A stretch of 64,000 bases of DNA, from contig NZ_CP007440.1 of the NCBI RefSeq assembly GCF_001579845.1, forward strand, positions 2,236,001 through 2,300,000, read 5' to 3'. Shown piece by piece: positions 42,941-50,870 of this stretch. A program made the position numbers and the translations under genes. The notes under the pieces were generated by a model, which worked only from the letters and a program-made list of their open reading frames with translations, had not been told where the DNA came from and made no database searches. Positions within the stretch are counted from its first letter, which is position 1. Each line of letters begins with the position of its first letter. The DNA is from Rhodoplanes sp. Z2-YC6860 (lineage in GTDB: Bacteria; Pseudomonadota; Alphaproteobacteria; Rhizobiales; Xanthobacteraceae).

Positions 42941-43143
42941 GTGCGTGCTAACCGCTCTGCCCGGAGCCTTTTGATATTGGATCTCGCGGCGGCTTCGGCG
43001 GCGCGGTATTCCTGCGTGGCTTTAGGTGCATCCTCTGCACGCTCTTTTTTCATGCGTGCAAGTCGGACGAGGCGCTCTTCTACTTCATTAGCGGTTGGCG
43101 GCAGTCTTTCCGGCTTCACTGTGCGCTTATCAATGACAACCAT
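42922..43143 (-). CDS. Small charged helical hypothetical protein
   Basis: 73 residues, ATG 43143 preceded by AAGGAGAACT. Mostly one long charged helix (EVEERLVRLARMKKERAED, YRAAEAAARSNIKRLRAERLA), possibly coiled coil. No family recognised. Confidence 0.6.
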   Translation of the reverse strand: MVVIDKRTVKPERLPPTANEVEERLVRLARMKKERAEDAPKATQEYRAAEAAARSNIKRLRAERLARTKKPEH

Positions 43144-43157
43144 AGTTCTCCTTGAAG

Positions 43158-43182
43158 GAAAAAGCCCCGCCGAAGCGGGGCC
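43158..43182 (-). terminator. Rho-independent terminator (minus strand)
   Basis: GCCCCGC and GCGGGGC around CGAA, followed on the minus strand by five T. It lies just after the stop of the Gln/Gly-rich peptide gene. Confidence 0.88.
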
Positions 43183-43188
43183 TTCTGC

Positions 43189-43350
43189 TTACTTCTGATT
43201 CTGCTGACCGGGGTTTTGATTCCCGCCCTGCTGTCCACCCTGGCCGGGCTTCTGAGTCTGCTGGCCCGGATTTTCCTTTTGGCCACCTTGCTGACCGCCC
43301 TGGTTCGGGTTCTGGGTCTGCTGCTTGTTATCCTGATCTTGGTTGCTCAT
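43189..43350 (-). CDS. Gln/Gly/Asn-rich repeat peptide
   Basis: 53 residues, ATG 43350 with AAGGA 8 nt upstream. Sequence of short repeats: NPNQGGQQGGQKENPGQQ, TQKPGQGGQQGGNQNPGQQ. Fully hydrophilic and surely disordered; the clean terminator downstream supports expression. Resembles hydrophilin-like stress peptides in composition. Confidence 0.65.
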   Translation of the reverse strand: MSNQDQDNKQQTQNPNQGGQQGGQKENPGQQTQKPGQGGQQGGNQNPGQQNQK

Positions 43351-43770
43351 GCGCATTTCCTTTCGATGTGAGCACCGGAGGTGGCGACTGAAATTCGCGA
43401 TTGCGAGTCCCACAGCTAAAGAAACGCGATGCAGCATGGCTTTTGACGTAACGGCTTGCGTTGCTGGTAAGCTCATGTTTGGCATCCCTCGCAATGCTGG
43501 CCTTTGAATCGAGCCAAGTGTTCACTCGACGACTCTCTTTGATAATTGGGCGCGCAGAAGCTGGCTTCGGCTAGCAGAACGCTCCATTTCATCAACGCTC
43601 CTTCATGACAGAGCCGGCAGCGCCATTCTCATGGCGCGGCGGCCCCGACCTGCAGGCTCAGGTTCGTGGGATTGCTGCCACCGTTGAACGGTCCAGATGT
43701 TTTAGTGTGAAGCGGCGTTGCGCCACTAAATCGTATACGGCAACATCAAACGCTTGTTTGGGAGGCAACG
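43351..43770. other. 420-bp stretch without a clear gene
   Basis: Open frames here are short and without family pattern. Confidence 0.4.
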
Positions 43771-44172
43771 CTGCTCAAGACTCTATGCTTCATCATCTGC
43801 GCCGCTCACGCGCAACCGTCGCCGTTGCTGAATGATGGGCTAACGGAGGCGGCGGTGAATGACGTTGCTACGCTGGAGGAAGAAGAACTACTCGCCCTGT
43901 CAAAACCTCTCGCGGAATGTTCTCTGAGGACAAAGGAGACCGAGAGTCCTGAGGTCAAATGCGAGCTGGCAACAGCGTTTTATGAGAAGCAGTATGGCAA
44001 GGACCGACCGCTGGACACGGTGTTGAATGCTTCTGCAGATCTGCTGGTGACGTTTAACAACAATGGGATGAACACCACGCCGGGGACGCTTCGGGCTCTC
44101 TTCGTGCTGGACAAGACAAACGCTGCACTGGTGGCAGCCGTGCGCTCGAATTTGGAGATGCGCAAAAAATAG
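43771..44172 (+). CDS. Exported hypothetical protein, start uncertain (possible CTG)
   Basis: The mature part NDGLTEAAVNDVATLEEEEL, AECSLRTKETESPEVKCELA, LFVLDKTNAALVAAVRSNLE looks genuine (two Cys, mixed alpha). TTG 43825 lacks a ribosome site. Upstream in the same frame stands LLKTLCFIICAAHAQ, a good signal peptide, whose first codon CTG 43771 follows GGGAGG at the right distance. I therefore suggest a CTG start or a mutated ATG. Function unknown. Confidence 0.5.
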   Translation: MLKTLCFIICAAHAQPSPLLNDGLTEAAVNDVATLEEEELLALSKPLAECSLRTKETESPEVKCELATAFYEKQYGKDRPLDTVLNASADLLVTFNNNGMNTTPGTLRALFVLDKTNAALVAAVRSNLEMRKK

Positions 44173-44407
44173 TTGATGTTCTTCATGGATTCGGTGCCGG
44201 CACGCTCTGGTCTCATGGGCCTCGTTGTAACTATCTTGCGCGCCAGCACGTGAAGGCATCATGATGTGAGATCGATCTACCTTACGTCGTCATATCGGCA
44301 AGCGTTTCGGTGCGTCGACTTCATCCCCATGTGAAGGTGACCTGCGGTGAATTGTCCCCCAGCGGGCCGCGTGGTTAGATCGCGTCCTGGGGGGGTAAGG
44401 GAAGTCA

Positions 44408-44596
44408 ATGGACTGGGACTACGCGAACACGCCTCTGCTGGCGAAGGTTCTGGAGAAGGCTGTTGCCTCACTCCCAGAGAACGATCGGACGCCTAAAAAC
44501 GCCGGGGTGATGCGGTACGCGGTTCGTGATGGGATCATCGAGGGCGAGCGAGATGAACAGAAGCTCGTAGACGCGGCCCTCAAGTCAGTCTCGTGA
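44408..44596 (+). CDS. Small hypothetical protein (62 residues)
   Basis: ATG 44408 after AAGGGA. Soluble, acidic: WDYANTPLLAKVLEKAVASL, DGIIEGERDEQKLVDAALKS. Good ribosome site and compositional balance support a real gene; no family known to me. Confidence 0.6.
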   Translation: MDWDYANTPLLAKVLEKAVASLPENDRTPKNAGVMRYAVRDGIIEGERDEQKLVDAALKSVS

Positions 44597-44682
44597 ACAA
44601 TGGCGGGAACGTGTCCTGATCTGCCTTGGAGGGTAGGTAGTGATGCGGAGGGTAGTTCCCTAAACCACCTTACGCTCAGGGA

Positions 44683-44850
44683 ATGACGGACAAGGCGAAT
44701 TGCCCGATTTGCGAGACAGAGATGGTTCTAAAAGAAGATCGGTAAATAAAGTTGGGCATCAACCGGATGATCTATCGGTGTCCGACCTGCCGGATCGATA
44801 TCGACCGGATCAAGGCACCAGATGCGAAACGATTATCCGATGGCACATTT
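44683..44850 (+). pseudogene. Zinc-ribbon family Z1 copy split by an in-frame stop
   Basis: ATG 44683: TDKANCPICETEMVLKEDR, then TAA at 44743-44745, then in the same frame IKLGINRMIYRCPTCRIDID. It aligns with the intact protein at 33,686 (NCPSCGTEMEQ ... NKMQYRCPHCRTHVD), so a single stop separates the two Cys pairs. Possible restart at TTG 44752 would give half a ribbon. Confidence 0.7.
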
Positions 44851-44915
44851 ACTCGTCTGATTAACGCTTTTGATAGAGACGCCCGTGACCCGGCAGTAGG
44901 TTTCGCAACGGGGCT

Positions 44916-45092
44916 ATGGGGACGCGTTCAGAGAGTTTTGATGTCCCGATGTGGATGTTCAAAACCGTGCTGGGGGATCACGCGGGCCACCAGGTTTTTG
45001 AGTGCAAGGTGTGCGACTCGGTTCGCAACCGAACGGTGCCGCACTCGATAGAGGACACGAATGGCAGCAAGGTCGTATCAAGTCTGGGATGA
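44916..45092 (+). CDS. Zinc-binding small protein (family Z2), copy 2
   Basis: 58 residues from ATG 44916: SFDVPMWMFKTVLGDHAGHQ, FECKVCDSVRNRTVPHS. Paralogue of the protein at 41,815; here the first Cys pair (ECCD) is replaced by ESFD, leaving only the CxxC. It overlaps the start of the helix-turn-helix gene by 32 bp in another frame. Confidence 0.55.
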   Translation: MGTRSESFDVPMWMFKTVLGDHAGHQVFECKVCDSVRNRTVPHSIEDTNGSKVVSSLG

Positions 45093-45252
45093 TAAAGCCG
45101 ACTTGGCGCTGCGTGAGCTTGCGGAGAGGGGATTCAACGTTCGCAAGCTTGCTTTAAGGCTCCGCCGCTCAGAACCCAGCATCAAAAAGCGCGTTCACCT
45201 GCTCTGTCTTCAGTTGAAGCCGGCGCCCCGCTATCACTTTCGGTTTCGCTAA
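45061..45252 (+). CDS. Small helix-turn-helix-like protein
   Basis: 63 residues, ATG 45061 after GAGGA. YQVWDDKADLALRELAERGF then NVRKLALRLRRSEPSIKKRV has the layout of a GcrA/SANT-type or RsiW-like tri-helical DNA-binding unit (W..D.D..LREL...G....KLA.RL.RS..SIK.R). A broken copy stands at 42,014. Likely DNA-binding; target unknown. Confidence 0.6.
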   Translation: MAARSYQVWDDKADLALRELAERGFNVRKLALRLRRSEPSIKKRVHLLCLQLKPAPRYHFRFR

Positions 45253-45530
45253 GCTGGAAGGCGGGCGTTGACCAACAACGTCAGCAATGTGTTTCCACCG
45301 CCCTGGGGTTGGTCCGTCACCCAGATCTTGAGAGTTTTCCCTGACCAGATCGCGGTGTTCTCCAACTCCTTGAGAGCATCGCCGGCGGCTTGGAGAGCTT
45401 CCGCTTTGACCATATCGAAATCAGTGAACTCCATGCCTTCTTCATCAAAGGCGAGCTCACCGTCGTCAATGTTGAAATAGTAACGCACGTGACGCTCTCC
45501 GGTTGGGCGAGAGTCATCTCTCTCAGCCAC
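45249..45530 (-). CDS. DUF6894-type small protein
   Basis: 93 residues: VRYYFNIDDGELAFDEEGME, FTDFDMVKAEALQAAGDALK, LKIWVTDQPQGGGNTLLTLL. The YYF...DG...D.EG pattern is the common rhizobial DUF6894 family (a second, more diverged one is at 49,176). Stress-related neighbourhood; function unknown. Confidence 0.75.
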   Translation of the reverse strand: MAERDDSRPTGERHVRYYFNIDDGELAFDEEGMEFTDFDMVKAEALQAAGDALKELENTAIWSGKTLKIWVTDQPQGGGNTLLTLLVNARLPA

Positions 45531-45579
45531 CGGAATGCCTGGCGTCGGTCACGGTGATGTAAAGTAACCTGGACCCTTA

Positions 45580-45843
45580 GTGCTATGTTCCATACCAGAC
45601 ATTAGGAGATTCGAGGGGCAAAGGGGCTTGAAACAGGTCAAGAGTGCCAACGAGTTGGCGCAGCTGGTTAGGACTGAACTCGGCGGCGACGTTGATCTTG
45701 ATGACATCTGGGTCAGTTACGACCATCAACATGGATGGCGGGTGACATGCATAGGGAAGCCGCTGACCGTGGGAGGGTTTCAATACATCGCAGACAGGAT
45801 CGTGGAGAGGTTACGGGAGCACTACGATCTGGAAGCCTTGTGA
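45580..45843 (+). CDS. Small hypothetical protein
   Basis: Up to 87 residues; the body KSANELAQLVRTELGGDVDL, DDIWVSYDHQHGWRVTC, IADRIVERLREHYDLEAL looks genuine. GTG 45580 has no good ribosome site; TTG 45628 after AAAGGGG is an alternative. No family recognised. Confidence 0.5.
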   Translation: MLCSIPDIRRFEGQRGLKQVKSANELAQLVRTELGGDVDLDDIWVSYDHQHGWRVTCIGKPLTVGGFQYIADRIVERLREHYDLEAL

Positions 45844-45954
45844 CCCGAACTTCCAACCTCCGGGGAGGAACGAAGAGTCCGTTGTTCTGGGTTGCTGCAA
45901 TGCGGAACGAATTGCGCTGCAGCGCATTTGGCTCTTCAGACCCCGGAGATGTCC

Positions 45955-46152
45955 ATGTTTGAGCGATTGCTAGATATAAATTCTATTGATGTGCCCGACT
46001 GCGCTTGCAAAACAACGATGCGTTACGTCAAGTTGGAAAAGCGCTCGGAAGACGCCGCTGTGAAGTACTTCAAGTGCGACAATTGCAAGCGAGAACTGCT
46101 CCTAATGGTATGGCCTGAGTTGGTGCTTGCGCCTTTAGAAGCCGTCGCGTGA
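45955..46152 (+). CDS. Small four-Cys zinc-binding protein
   Basis: 65 residues from ATG 45955 (GGAG 6 nt upstream). Ligands CACKTTMRYVKLE and FKCDNCKREL form a zinc ribbon, similar in idea to Z1/Z2 but distinct. A GGAAC-N16-CATT sequence (45,904-45,928) resembles an EcfG promoter with one mismatch. Confidence 0.6.
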   Translation: MFERLLDINSIDVPDCACKTTMRYVKLEKRSEDAAVKYFKCDNCKRELLLMVWPELVLAPLEAVA

Positions 46153-46162
46153 GGAGTGCAGC

Positions 46163-46294
46163 ATGAACCCGATGATGATTCCCTTCGTGATTTACCGGCG
46201 CTGGCTAGAGTTGATCTTCCAGCCGATCAATGCACCAGTGAAAGATGTGACGCCTCTGAAGCTCGTACCCAAGCCGACTCCTTACGAAGGATGA
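46163..46294 (+). CDS. 43-residue hypothetical peptide
   Basis: ATG 46163 follows GAGGAG at 7 nt. NPMMIPFVIYRRWLELIFQP then INAPVKDVTPLKLVPKPTP: an amphipathic start and Pro/Lys-rich end. It starts 10 bp after the previous gene and likely shares its transcript. Supported by ribosome site only. Confidence 0.5.
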   Translation: MNPMMIPFVIYRRWLELIFQPINAPVKDVTPLKLVPKPTPYEG

Positions 46295-46566
46295 GGATCA
46301 GATCCGGCCGCGACCCCTCTTATTTTAAAAAACAAAATGCCTGCCAAGCAGCAAAGGCTCACCCCGTTGGCGGCTAAGATGATGTAATCGGTTTTTAGGA
46401 AGCCGTACGTCATCCACAACGCCAAACCCACAAACAGGATCACGAACATCCATAGCGACAGGTCTCCGGTTTCCCCAGTTTGCCAGCGTTTCTTGAGTTG
46501 CGGAAAATACGAAAGCGTAGTGCAAATCGCCGCCGCTGCTCCGACCGCGGTATTTACATCCATCAT
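46282..46566 (-). CDS. SemiSWEET-type sugar transporter half
   Basis: 94 residues with three membrane helices, one PQ-loop repeat. Hallmark TTLSYFPQLKKRWQTGETGDLSLWM, then FVILFVGLALWMTYGFLKTD and a third span IILAANGVSLCCLAGILFF. Works as a homodimer moving sugars passively. A close paralogue is at 58,338. The end overlaps the 43-residue peptide gene on the other strand by 13 bp. Confidence 0.9.
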   Translation of the reverse strand: MMDVNTAVGAAAAICTTLSYFPQLKKRWQTGETGDLSLWMFVILFVGLALWMTYGFLKTDYIILAANGVSLCCLAGILFFKIRGVAAGSDPHPS

Positions 46567-46701
46567 GCATAACTTTCAGCGTTGAAACACGAGACAATCG
46601 AGTGTGAATGTGCCCGGCTGGAAGGGGCGTTTGACACGGCATAAAAACGAATTGGAAGTTGTCGACTTGCGTTAAAATCCATATTTTAGGAAGCCAATTG
46701 A

Positions 46702-47001
46702 TCAACCCTTGATACGCACTCTAGGCTTGTGGCCCTGCTTGATCTCTTTCAGTTTGATACATACGACAGTGAGCCAGGTGATATCGAAAGCATTGCCAAG
46801 CGGCTCGTCATCCTGGTGGCTCATGGTGCTGTATGTGTCGTCGATGCCCACGGCCCAAATCTCCTCGCCGGCCTGCTTCAGCGCGACTACTACGTCCGCA
46901 CCGTCCATGCCCCGCGCGGTCTCCCGAAACAGATTCCATATTTTGTCACGGAATGGAGATACCGCATCACGTTTCATTTTTCGAGCGCGCTTTACGGCCA
47001 T
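46702..47001 (-). CDS. Hypothetical protein (99 residues)
   Basis: ATG 47001 with AAGGA upstream. Basic start (VKRARKMKRDAVSPFRDKIW), middle GADVVVALKQAGEEIWAVGI. No family recognised. A 127-residue frame on the other strand covers the same DNA; I prefer this one for its ribosome site and composition. Confidence 0.5.
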   Translation of the reverse strand: MAVKRARKMKRDAVSPFRDKIWNLFRETARGMDGADVVVALKQAGEEIWAVGIDDTYSTMSHQDDEPLGNAFDITWLTVVCIKLKEIKQGHKPRVRIKG

Positions 47002-47306
47002 CTGAGTTCCTTACTGAATGAGCGAATGACAAGCGCCGAGGCTGATGTATGTTCAAACGAGTCGAAAATATTTGCAGGTAAGACCAAAGAGTTCCTGCAA
47101 AGCACGCGATGACGCCCGTGAGCATCGAAAATCTTGTTGAGATCAATCCCCTCATCGACTTTAAAAGCTCGATCTCGGTGCCGCGAAGAGCAATTGCGGA
47201 TGCAGCCGAGCGCACGTGCGATCGCGGTTTTTAAGTCAGGTGCGACCAGCGGCACATTCTTATGAAACTCGCCGATTTCTGACGCGTCATATCCACTCAG
47301 ATTCAA
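46992..47306 (-). CDS. Doubtful ORF upstream of the previous gene
   Basis: 104 residues with one plausible segment (EIGEFHKNVPLVAPDLKTAI ARAL) and a poor remainder. Overlaps the next gene by 10 bp. Listed as a possibility only. Confidence 0.22.
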   Translation of the reverse strand: MNLSGYDASEIGEFHKNVPLVAPDLKTAIARALGCIRNCSSRHRDRAFKVDEGIDLNKIFDAHGRHRVLCRNSLVLPANIFDSFEHTSASALVIRSFSKELRWP

Positions 47307-47629
47307 GAAAATGAGCGTTTCCGTCTGATCAGCGTTGGGCGAAGAAGGTATCCCTGCGTTAGAGCCGTCCGCCTGATATTTTCTGGAGAGCCGAGGAGCA
47401 CGCCAAAGTCATCCACTGCTCGAGGCAAAACAACTTCCGCCGGAGAGCATCGCGGGGCGTTCGCGAGCGGTAGCCGACCTCACGCGACCAAAATGATCCA
47501 AAACGCTGGGTTTATGTGAAGAAACCTCGCCACCGGGCCGGCGCCTGACCTTGGGGTATCGGCGGATGTCCGAAGGCTGCTGAAAGGTGCCTAGGGCCAC
47601 CAGGAGAAACAGAGTCGAGTGCGACCGAA
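47307..47629. other. 320-bp stretch without recognisable genes
   Basis: Nothing convincing on either strand. Confidence 0.4.
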
Positions 47630-48022
47630 TTACGCAGTTGCCCTCTCGGCGCTAGATAACTCTTGCGCGAGACGCTCTTCAAACCGTGCAATGGCCTTTT
47701 CCGAATGTCCGTACTCGCCTGCCAATTTGCGTCGCGCATAGTCGTTAACGATCAACTTCACCGTATCAGGTAGCGTTTGGCAGCCTAGAATGGTGTTGAC
47801 CACATCGGCCGTCAGTCCAACGTGCTTATGGCCCCCGCTTAAAATATTCCAAGTCGTGCTACGACACAGGCCCAAGGCGAGCGCTTGGTGATACAGAGTG
47901 TGGTGGCCACTTGATGCTAACGCGGCTTTTATCTCCCTGATCTTAAATGCTTGCGCTGTTTTCTGGTCACGGAGGACCGCCGCGTTGATCGCCGCTGTTT
48001 GGATTTGACGCCTCGTACTCAT
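47630..48022 (-). CDS. Hypothetical protein with putative helix-turn-helix
   Basis: About 130 residues from ATG 48022. An all-helical protein; ALALGLCRSTTWNILSGGHK resembles the second and third helices of a lambda-type domain, with an unusual Cys, and the C-terminal helix DYARRKLAGEYGHSEKAIAR is amphipathic. Possibly a regulator; not assigned to a family. Confidence 0.5.
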   Translation of the reverse strand: MSTRRQIQTAAINAAVLRDQKTAQAFKIREIKAALASSGHHTLYHQALALGLCRSTTWNILSGGHKHVGLTADVVNTILGCQTLPDTVKLIVNDYARRKLAGEYGHSEKAIARFEERLAQELSSAERATA

Positions 48023-48209
48023 GGTCAACTCCGCTGTTAGTCGGCAGCAGATGATGCGCGTCAATTAAAAGGCGCACGACGTTTTTCGACATAGCTTCAT
48101 CAAGTGTATTGTCCGACTCCCGACTTAACGTTCGTCGCTTCCATAAAGCGTCACGATCCCAGCAAAGCGCGCCTCGCGATCCATCTTGCATAAGCGCTTT
48201 GAGTGCTGG

Positions 48210-48932
48210 CTAGGGCGTTGAAGAATGATCGGGTCGTACTTGTCCGAGGCAGAGAGCGTCATATCGCATCCTAATTGCTCCGTAGCATTCGCATGCTATT
48301 TGCTGGAGTGCGTCTGGCCTATCAATCTTGATGTGACCGCGGCGATAGTGGATCACTCCCGCCTTTAAAAGACTGTTTGCCGCAGTGGACACGCTGGTTC
48401 GACGTACCCCGAGCATCTCGGCGAGGAGTTCCTGCGTCAGCGTGAATGTGTCTGTGCCCGATGCATCCCGACCGCGCAGGAGCCAACGCGCGAGGCGCTG
48501 GTCGAGGCAATGGCTGGCATAACAGGCTGCCGATTGTTGCGCTTGTGCCAAAATAAAGCGCTCGTGCCGAAAAATAGTTGTACGAAACTCCTCGCTCTCG
48601 CGCGCGATTTGACGGGCGGAGTTAGCATCAACTGAGAAACCATCTCCGCCGATCTGCACAATCGCTTTGCACTGGGCAACTGTATCATCAAGGGCTGCGG
48701 CTCCACCGACTACGCTTTCATTGCCGATGAACGCCGTCTCGATCAGCTGGCCGGTTTCAAGTTCGCAAACAAGCGAAACGGCACCTGATTCAGGGAAATA
48801 TAGGCCCGAAAGCTTGTCGCCTGTTGCGAATAGGACCTGACCTGGGGAGAAATGTCGGGGGCGAGCGGACGACCTCAATCTCTGAACCACATCGGATGGA
48901 AGCGCTAACAAGGCAAGATTTTGCTCGGGCAC
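48210..48932 (-). CDS. Crp/Fnr-family transcription regulator, copy 1
   Basis: 240 residues. Cyclic-nucleotide-type beta barrel (RHFSPGQVLFATGDKLSGLYF, GAVSLVCELETGQLIETAFI), a dimer helix (CLDQRLARWLLRGRDA), and the winged helix LTQELLAEMLGVRRTSVSTA. The C-terminal CECYG motif is shared with copy 2. No Fnr-type N-terminal Cys cluster. Such regulators are numerous in Bradyrhizobium; effector unknown. Confidence 0.87.
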   Translation of the reverse strand: MPEQNLALLALPSDVVQRLRSSARPRHFSPGQVLFATGDKLSGLYFPESGAVSLVCELETGQLIETAFIGNESVVGGAAALDDTVAQCKAIVQIGGDGFSVDANSARQIARESEEFRTTIFRHERFILAQAQQSAACYASHCLDQRLARWLLRGRDASGTDTFTLTQELLAEMLGVRRTSVSTAANSLLKAGVIHYRRGHIKIDRPDALQQIACECYGAIRMRYDALCLGQVRPDHSSTP

Positions 48933-49175
48933 CGTCGTCAGACTCCCTCAAAGGCACAACTCTAGCGAATATAGCGGCCCTTAGGATATCTACCCGACTC
49001 AATGTAGACGATAATGTCGGTCGGCTGACTCATGGGCTTAAAATACAGCTCTTAGCGTCGGACGGCGGACGCAAGGCTCTATAAAGCGTTGAGTTTTTAG
49101 AGGCACTTACAGAATTGTTGCTTAGGTCCCGTGCATCGTGCGCGCACCTATCACTCCGCACAGCATTTGGGACTC

Positions 49176-49403
49176 ATGCCCCGCTACTATTTCAATGTTT
49201 TGAACTCCTCGCGCGCCGAAGATCACGAGGGGGTCGAATTGCTCGATCTGGAAAGCGCGCGCCGCGAAGCTTACAAGGACGTGGAGGACATAAAGCGTCA
49301 AAAGTTTGAGACGCTTGATACATCGTCATGGACAACTTGGAGTATCGAGATTTGTGATGAGCAGGGAAATGTCCTGCTCGTCATCCCTTTTTTGGCTAAC
49401 TGA
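49176..49403 (+). CDS. DUF6894-type small protein, copy 2
   Basis: 75 residues from ATG 49176: PRYYFNVLNSSRAEDHEGVE, LLDLESARREAYKDVEDIKR, WSIEICDEQGNVLLVIPFLA. Matches the DUF6894 layout (RYYF, D.EG, D...A..EA). It converges with, and overlaps by 8 bp, the second Crp/Fnr gene. Confidence 0.75.
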   Translation: MPRYYFNVLNSSRAEDHEGVELLDLESARREAYKDVEDIKRQKFETLDTSSWTTWSIEICDEQGNVLLVIPFLAN

Positions 49404-50115
49404 TTTTCGCGCGGCGTGCCGCCTTCACTACGGCGGCGATGTTCTTTTCCACGACTCGATAGCATCCACACGCTGCTTCCTCGAGACCGGGTCTGTCCAA
49501 AACATGGATCTTGCCTCGTCGATACTCTACAAGCCCGCTTTGTTCTAGCGCGCTCGCAGCGACCGTGACAGTCGTCCGACGTACTCCTAGCATTTGCCCA
49601 AGAAACTCCTGCGTGAGTGGCAGTTCGTTTCCTTGCTGTCTGTCCAACGCCTGCAATAGCCATCTGGCCAGTCGCGCCTCGGTCCCGTGTATCGCATTAC
49701 ACGCCGCAGCTTGTTGAAGGTTGCACAGTAAGATGTCATTGGCGCAAGTCGCTATGTGGGTCAGCGCAATGTTGCCGGCTGCAACGGCCTGGAATGCTGT
49801 GAGGGGCATTCTCATTGCAATCCCCGGGAGTTGGACTATAGCCGTGGAGAAGGAAAGCAGAGGGAGGAAGCCAATTTTTGTCCCGATGGCTCCTTCCCGG
49901 CCGATTCCAGCAATCTCGATTTCCTCGCCGGTTGGGACACTCGCAAGAAGAGATACCATCCCATCTAACGGAAAGAAGACGTTCTCTATCGGGTAATCCG
50001 CTTGCTGCAGCACAGCGTGCTGTTCCAGTCGAATGCGAGTCAGATGAGGTCTTAAGAGCCCATAATCGTGCGAATCAAGGGATGCCAATAGCTCGTTTTG
50101 AATGTCGTCGGTCAT
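49396..50115 (-). CDS. Crp/Fnr-family transcription regulator, copy 2
   Basis: 239 residues, paralogue of the regulator at 48,210. Barrel segments VLQQADYPIENVFFPLDGMV and SLLASVPTGEEIEIAGIGRE, dimer helix GTEARLARWLLQALDRQQGN, winged helix LTQEFLGQMLGVRRTTVTVA, C-terminal CGCYRVVEK. The two differ enough to respond to different signals. Confidence 0.87.
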   Translation of the reverse strand: MTDDIQNELLASLDSHDYGLLRPHLTRIRLEQHAVLQQADYPIENVFFPLDGMVSLLASVPTGEEIEIAGIGREGAIGTKIGFLPLLSFSTAIVQLPGIAMRMPLTAFQAVAAGNIALTHIATCANDILLCNLQQAAACNAIHGTEARLARWLLQALDRQQGNELPLTQEFLGQMLGVRRTTVTVAASALEQSGLVEYRRGKIHVLDRPGLEEAACGCYRVVEKNIAAVVKAARRAKIS

Positions 50116-50642
50116 GGAGGGTCCGGAGCAGGGTCAATAAGTATCCGCTCAAGCTAGCTCAATGACAATGTCGAATTACGCAGGTAATGCATCGATCGGC
50201 TGGCGATGCATCGATGTTTTCCAGACTGTCGAAACCGATTGAGGCCAATACGGAGTTCTCTGTAGACCACACGATGATCCAACGTTTGCTCATCGCTTTG
50301 ACCGCGGCCCCAACTGCACCGGTACCCCGTCGCTAAGCTTGCACTGGTCCGCTAGATTTTGGCGGTGTTTTCTTTGCGCTGGCGGCATGGGAAGCTGCAA
50401 TAGCGTGCGTTGGCGGGTCAGTGTGGTGGCTACGGAGGCGTTATGTGGCTTCCTCACGAGATCTGACGGAGTGAGGACGGTTGTGCCGAACGCGATTTTT
50501 AATCTATTCCAATATCGCTGAATGGGCATAGCGCTAACAGCGCATAGGCGGCGGCGCGCCGTCTATCTACAAGCCGACTCTGTCCAACAAATGGCTGTTT
50601 TCGGAACGCGACGTACTGTTTGGAACGGGAGGACCAACACCT
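50116..50642. other. 526-bp intergenic stretch
   Basis: No protein gene seen. Its right part (from about 50,470) is a diverged duplicate of the region upstream of 54,388. Confidence 0.5.
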
Positions 50643-50690
50643 ATGTCGGAAAACACATATCAAGAAACGGAGACAACCGAAAAAGCCTAA
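50470..50690 (+). repeat. Diverged direct duplicate, copy A
   Basis: Aligned landmarks with copy B: GTTGTGCCGAACGCGAT (B: GTCGTGCCAAGCGCGAT), CCGACTCTGTCCAACAAAT (B: CCGACGCTGTCTAATAAAT), GGAACGCGACG (B: GGAACACGACG) and ACACATATCAAGAAA (identical). Same order and spacing in both. Confidence 0.7.
50643..50690 (+). CDS. 15-codon remnant or leader peptide
   Basis: ATG 50643 after GGGAGG: MSENTYQETETTEKA and stop. It corresponds to the start of the 49-residue protein at 54,388 (TYQE shared at the same place in the duplicate). Could be a truncated copy or a short translated leader of the transporter gene. Confidence 0.35.
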   Translation: MSENTYQETETTEKA

Positions 50691-50870
50691 CCTGTAGATT
50701 TCCCGTCCGCGCCAAAATGAACGTAAGCCTGTCTGGTGCGTTGACTGACGTGCACAAAAAAATCGATAATGTCGTTGAACCCGCGGGCCTTTCCGCCATG
50801 GTGTCGCTCCCCTTCAAAGTACGGCTTGAAAAGTGGCCAGCGCTATGACCTTTCGGGGCGACAGACGGTA

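Noticed and set aside
46729-47112. 127-codon plus-strand frame
   Set aside because: Overlaps an opposite frame with a better ribosome site; no recognisable domain, so not listed as a gene.
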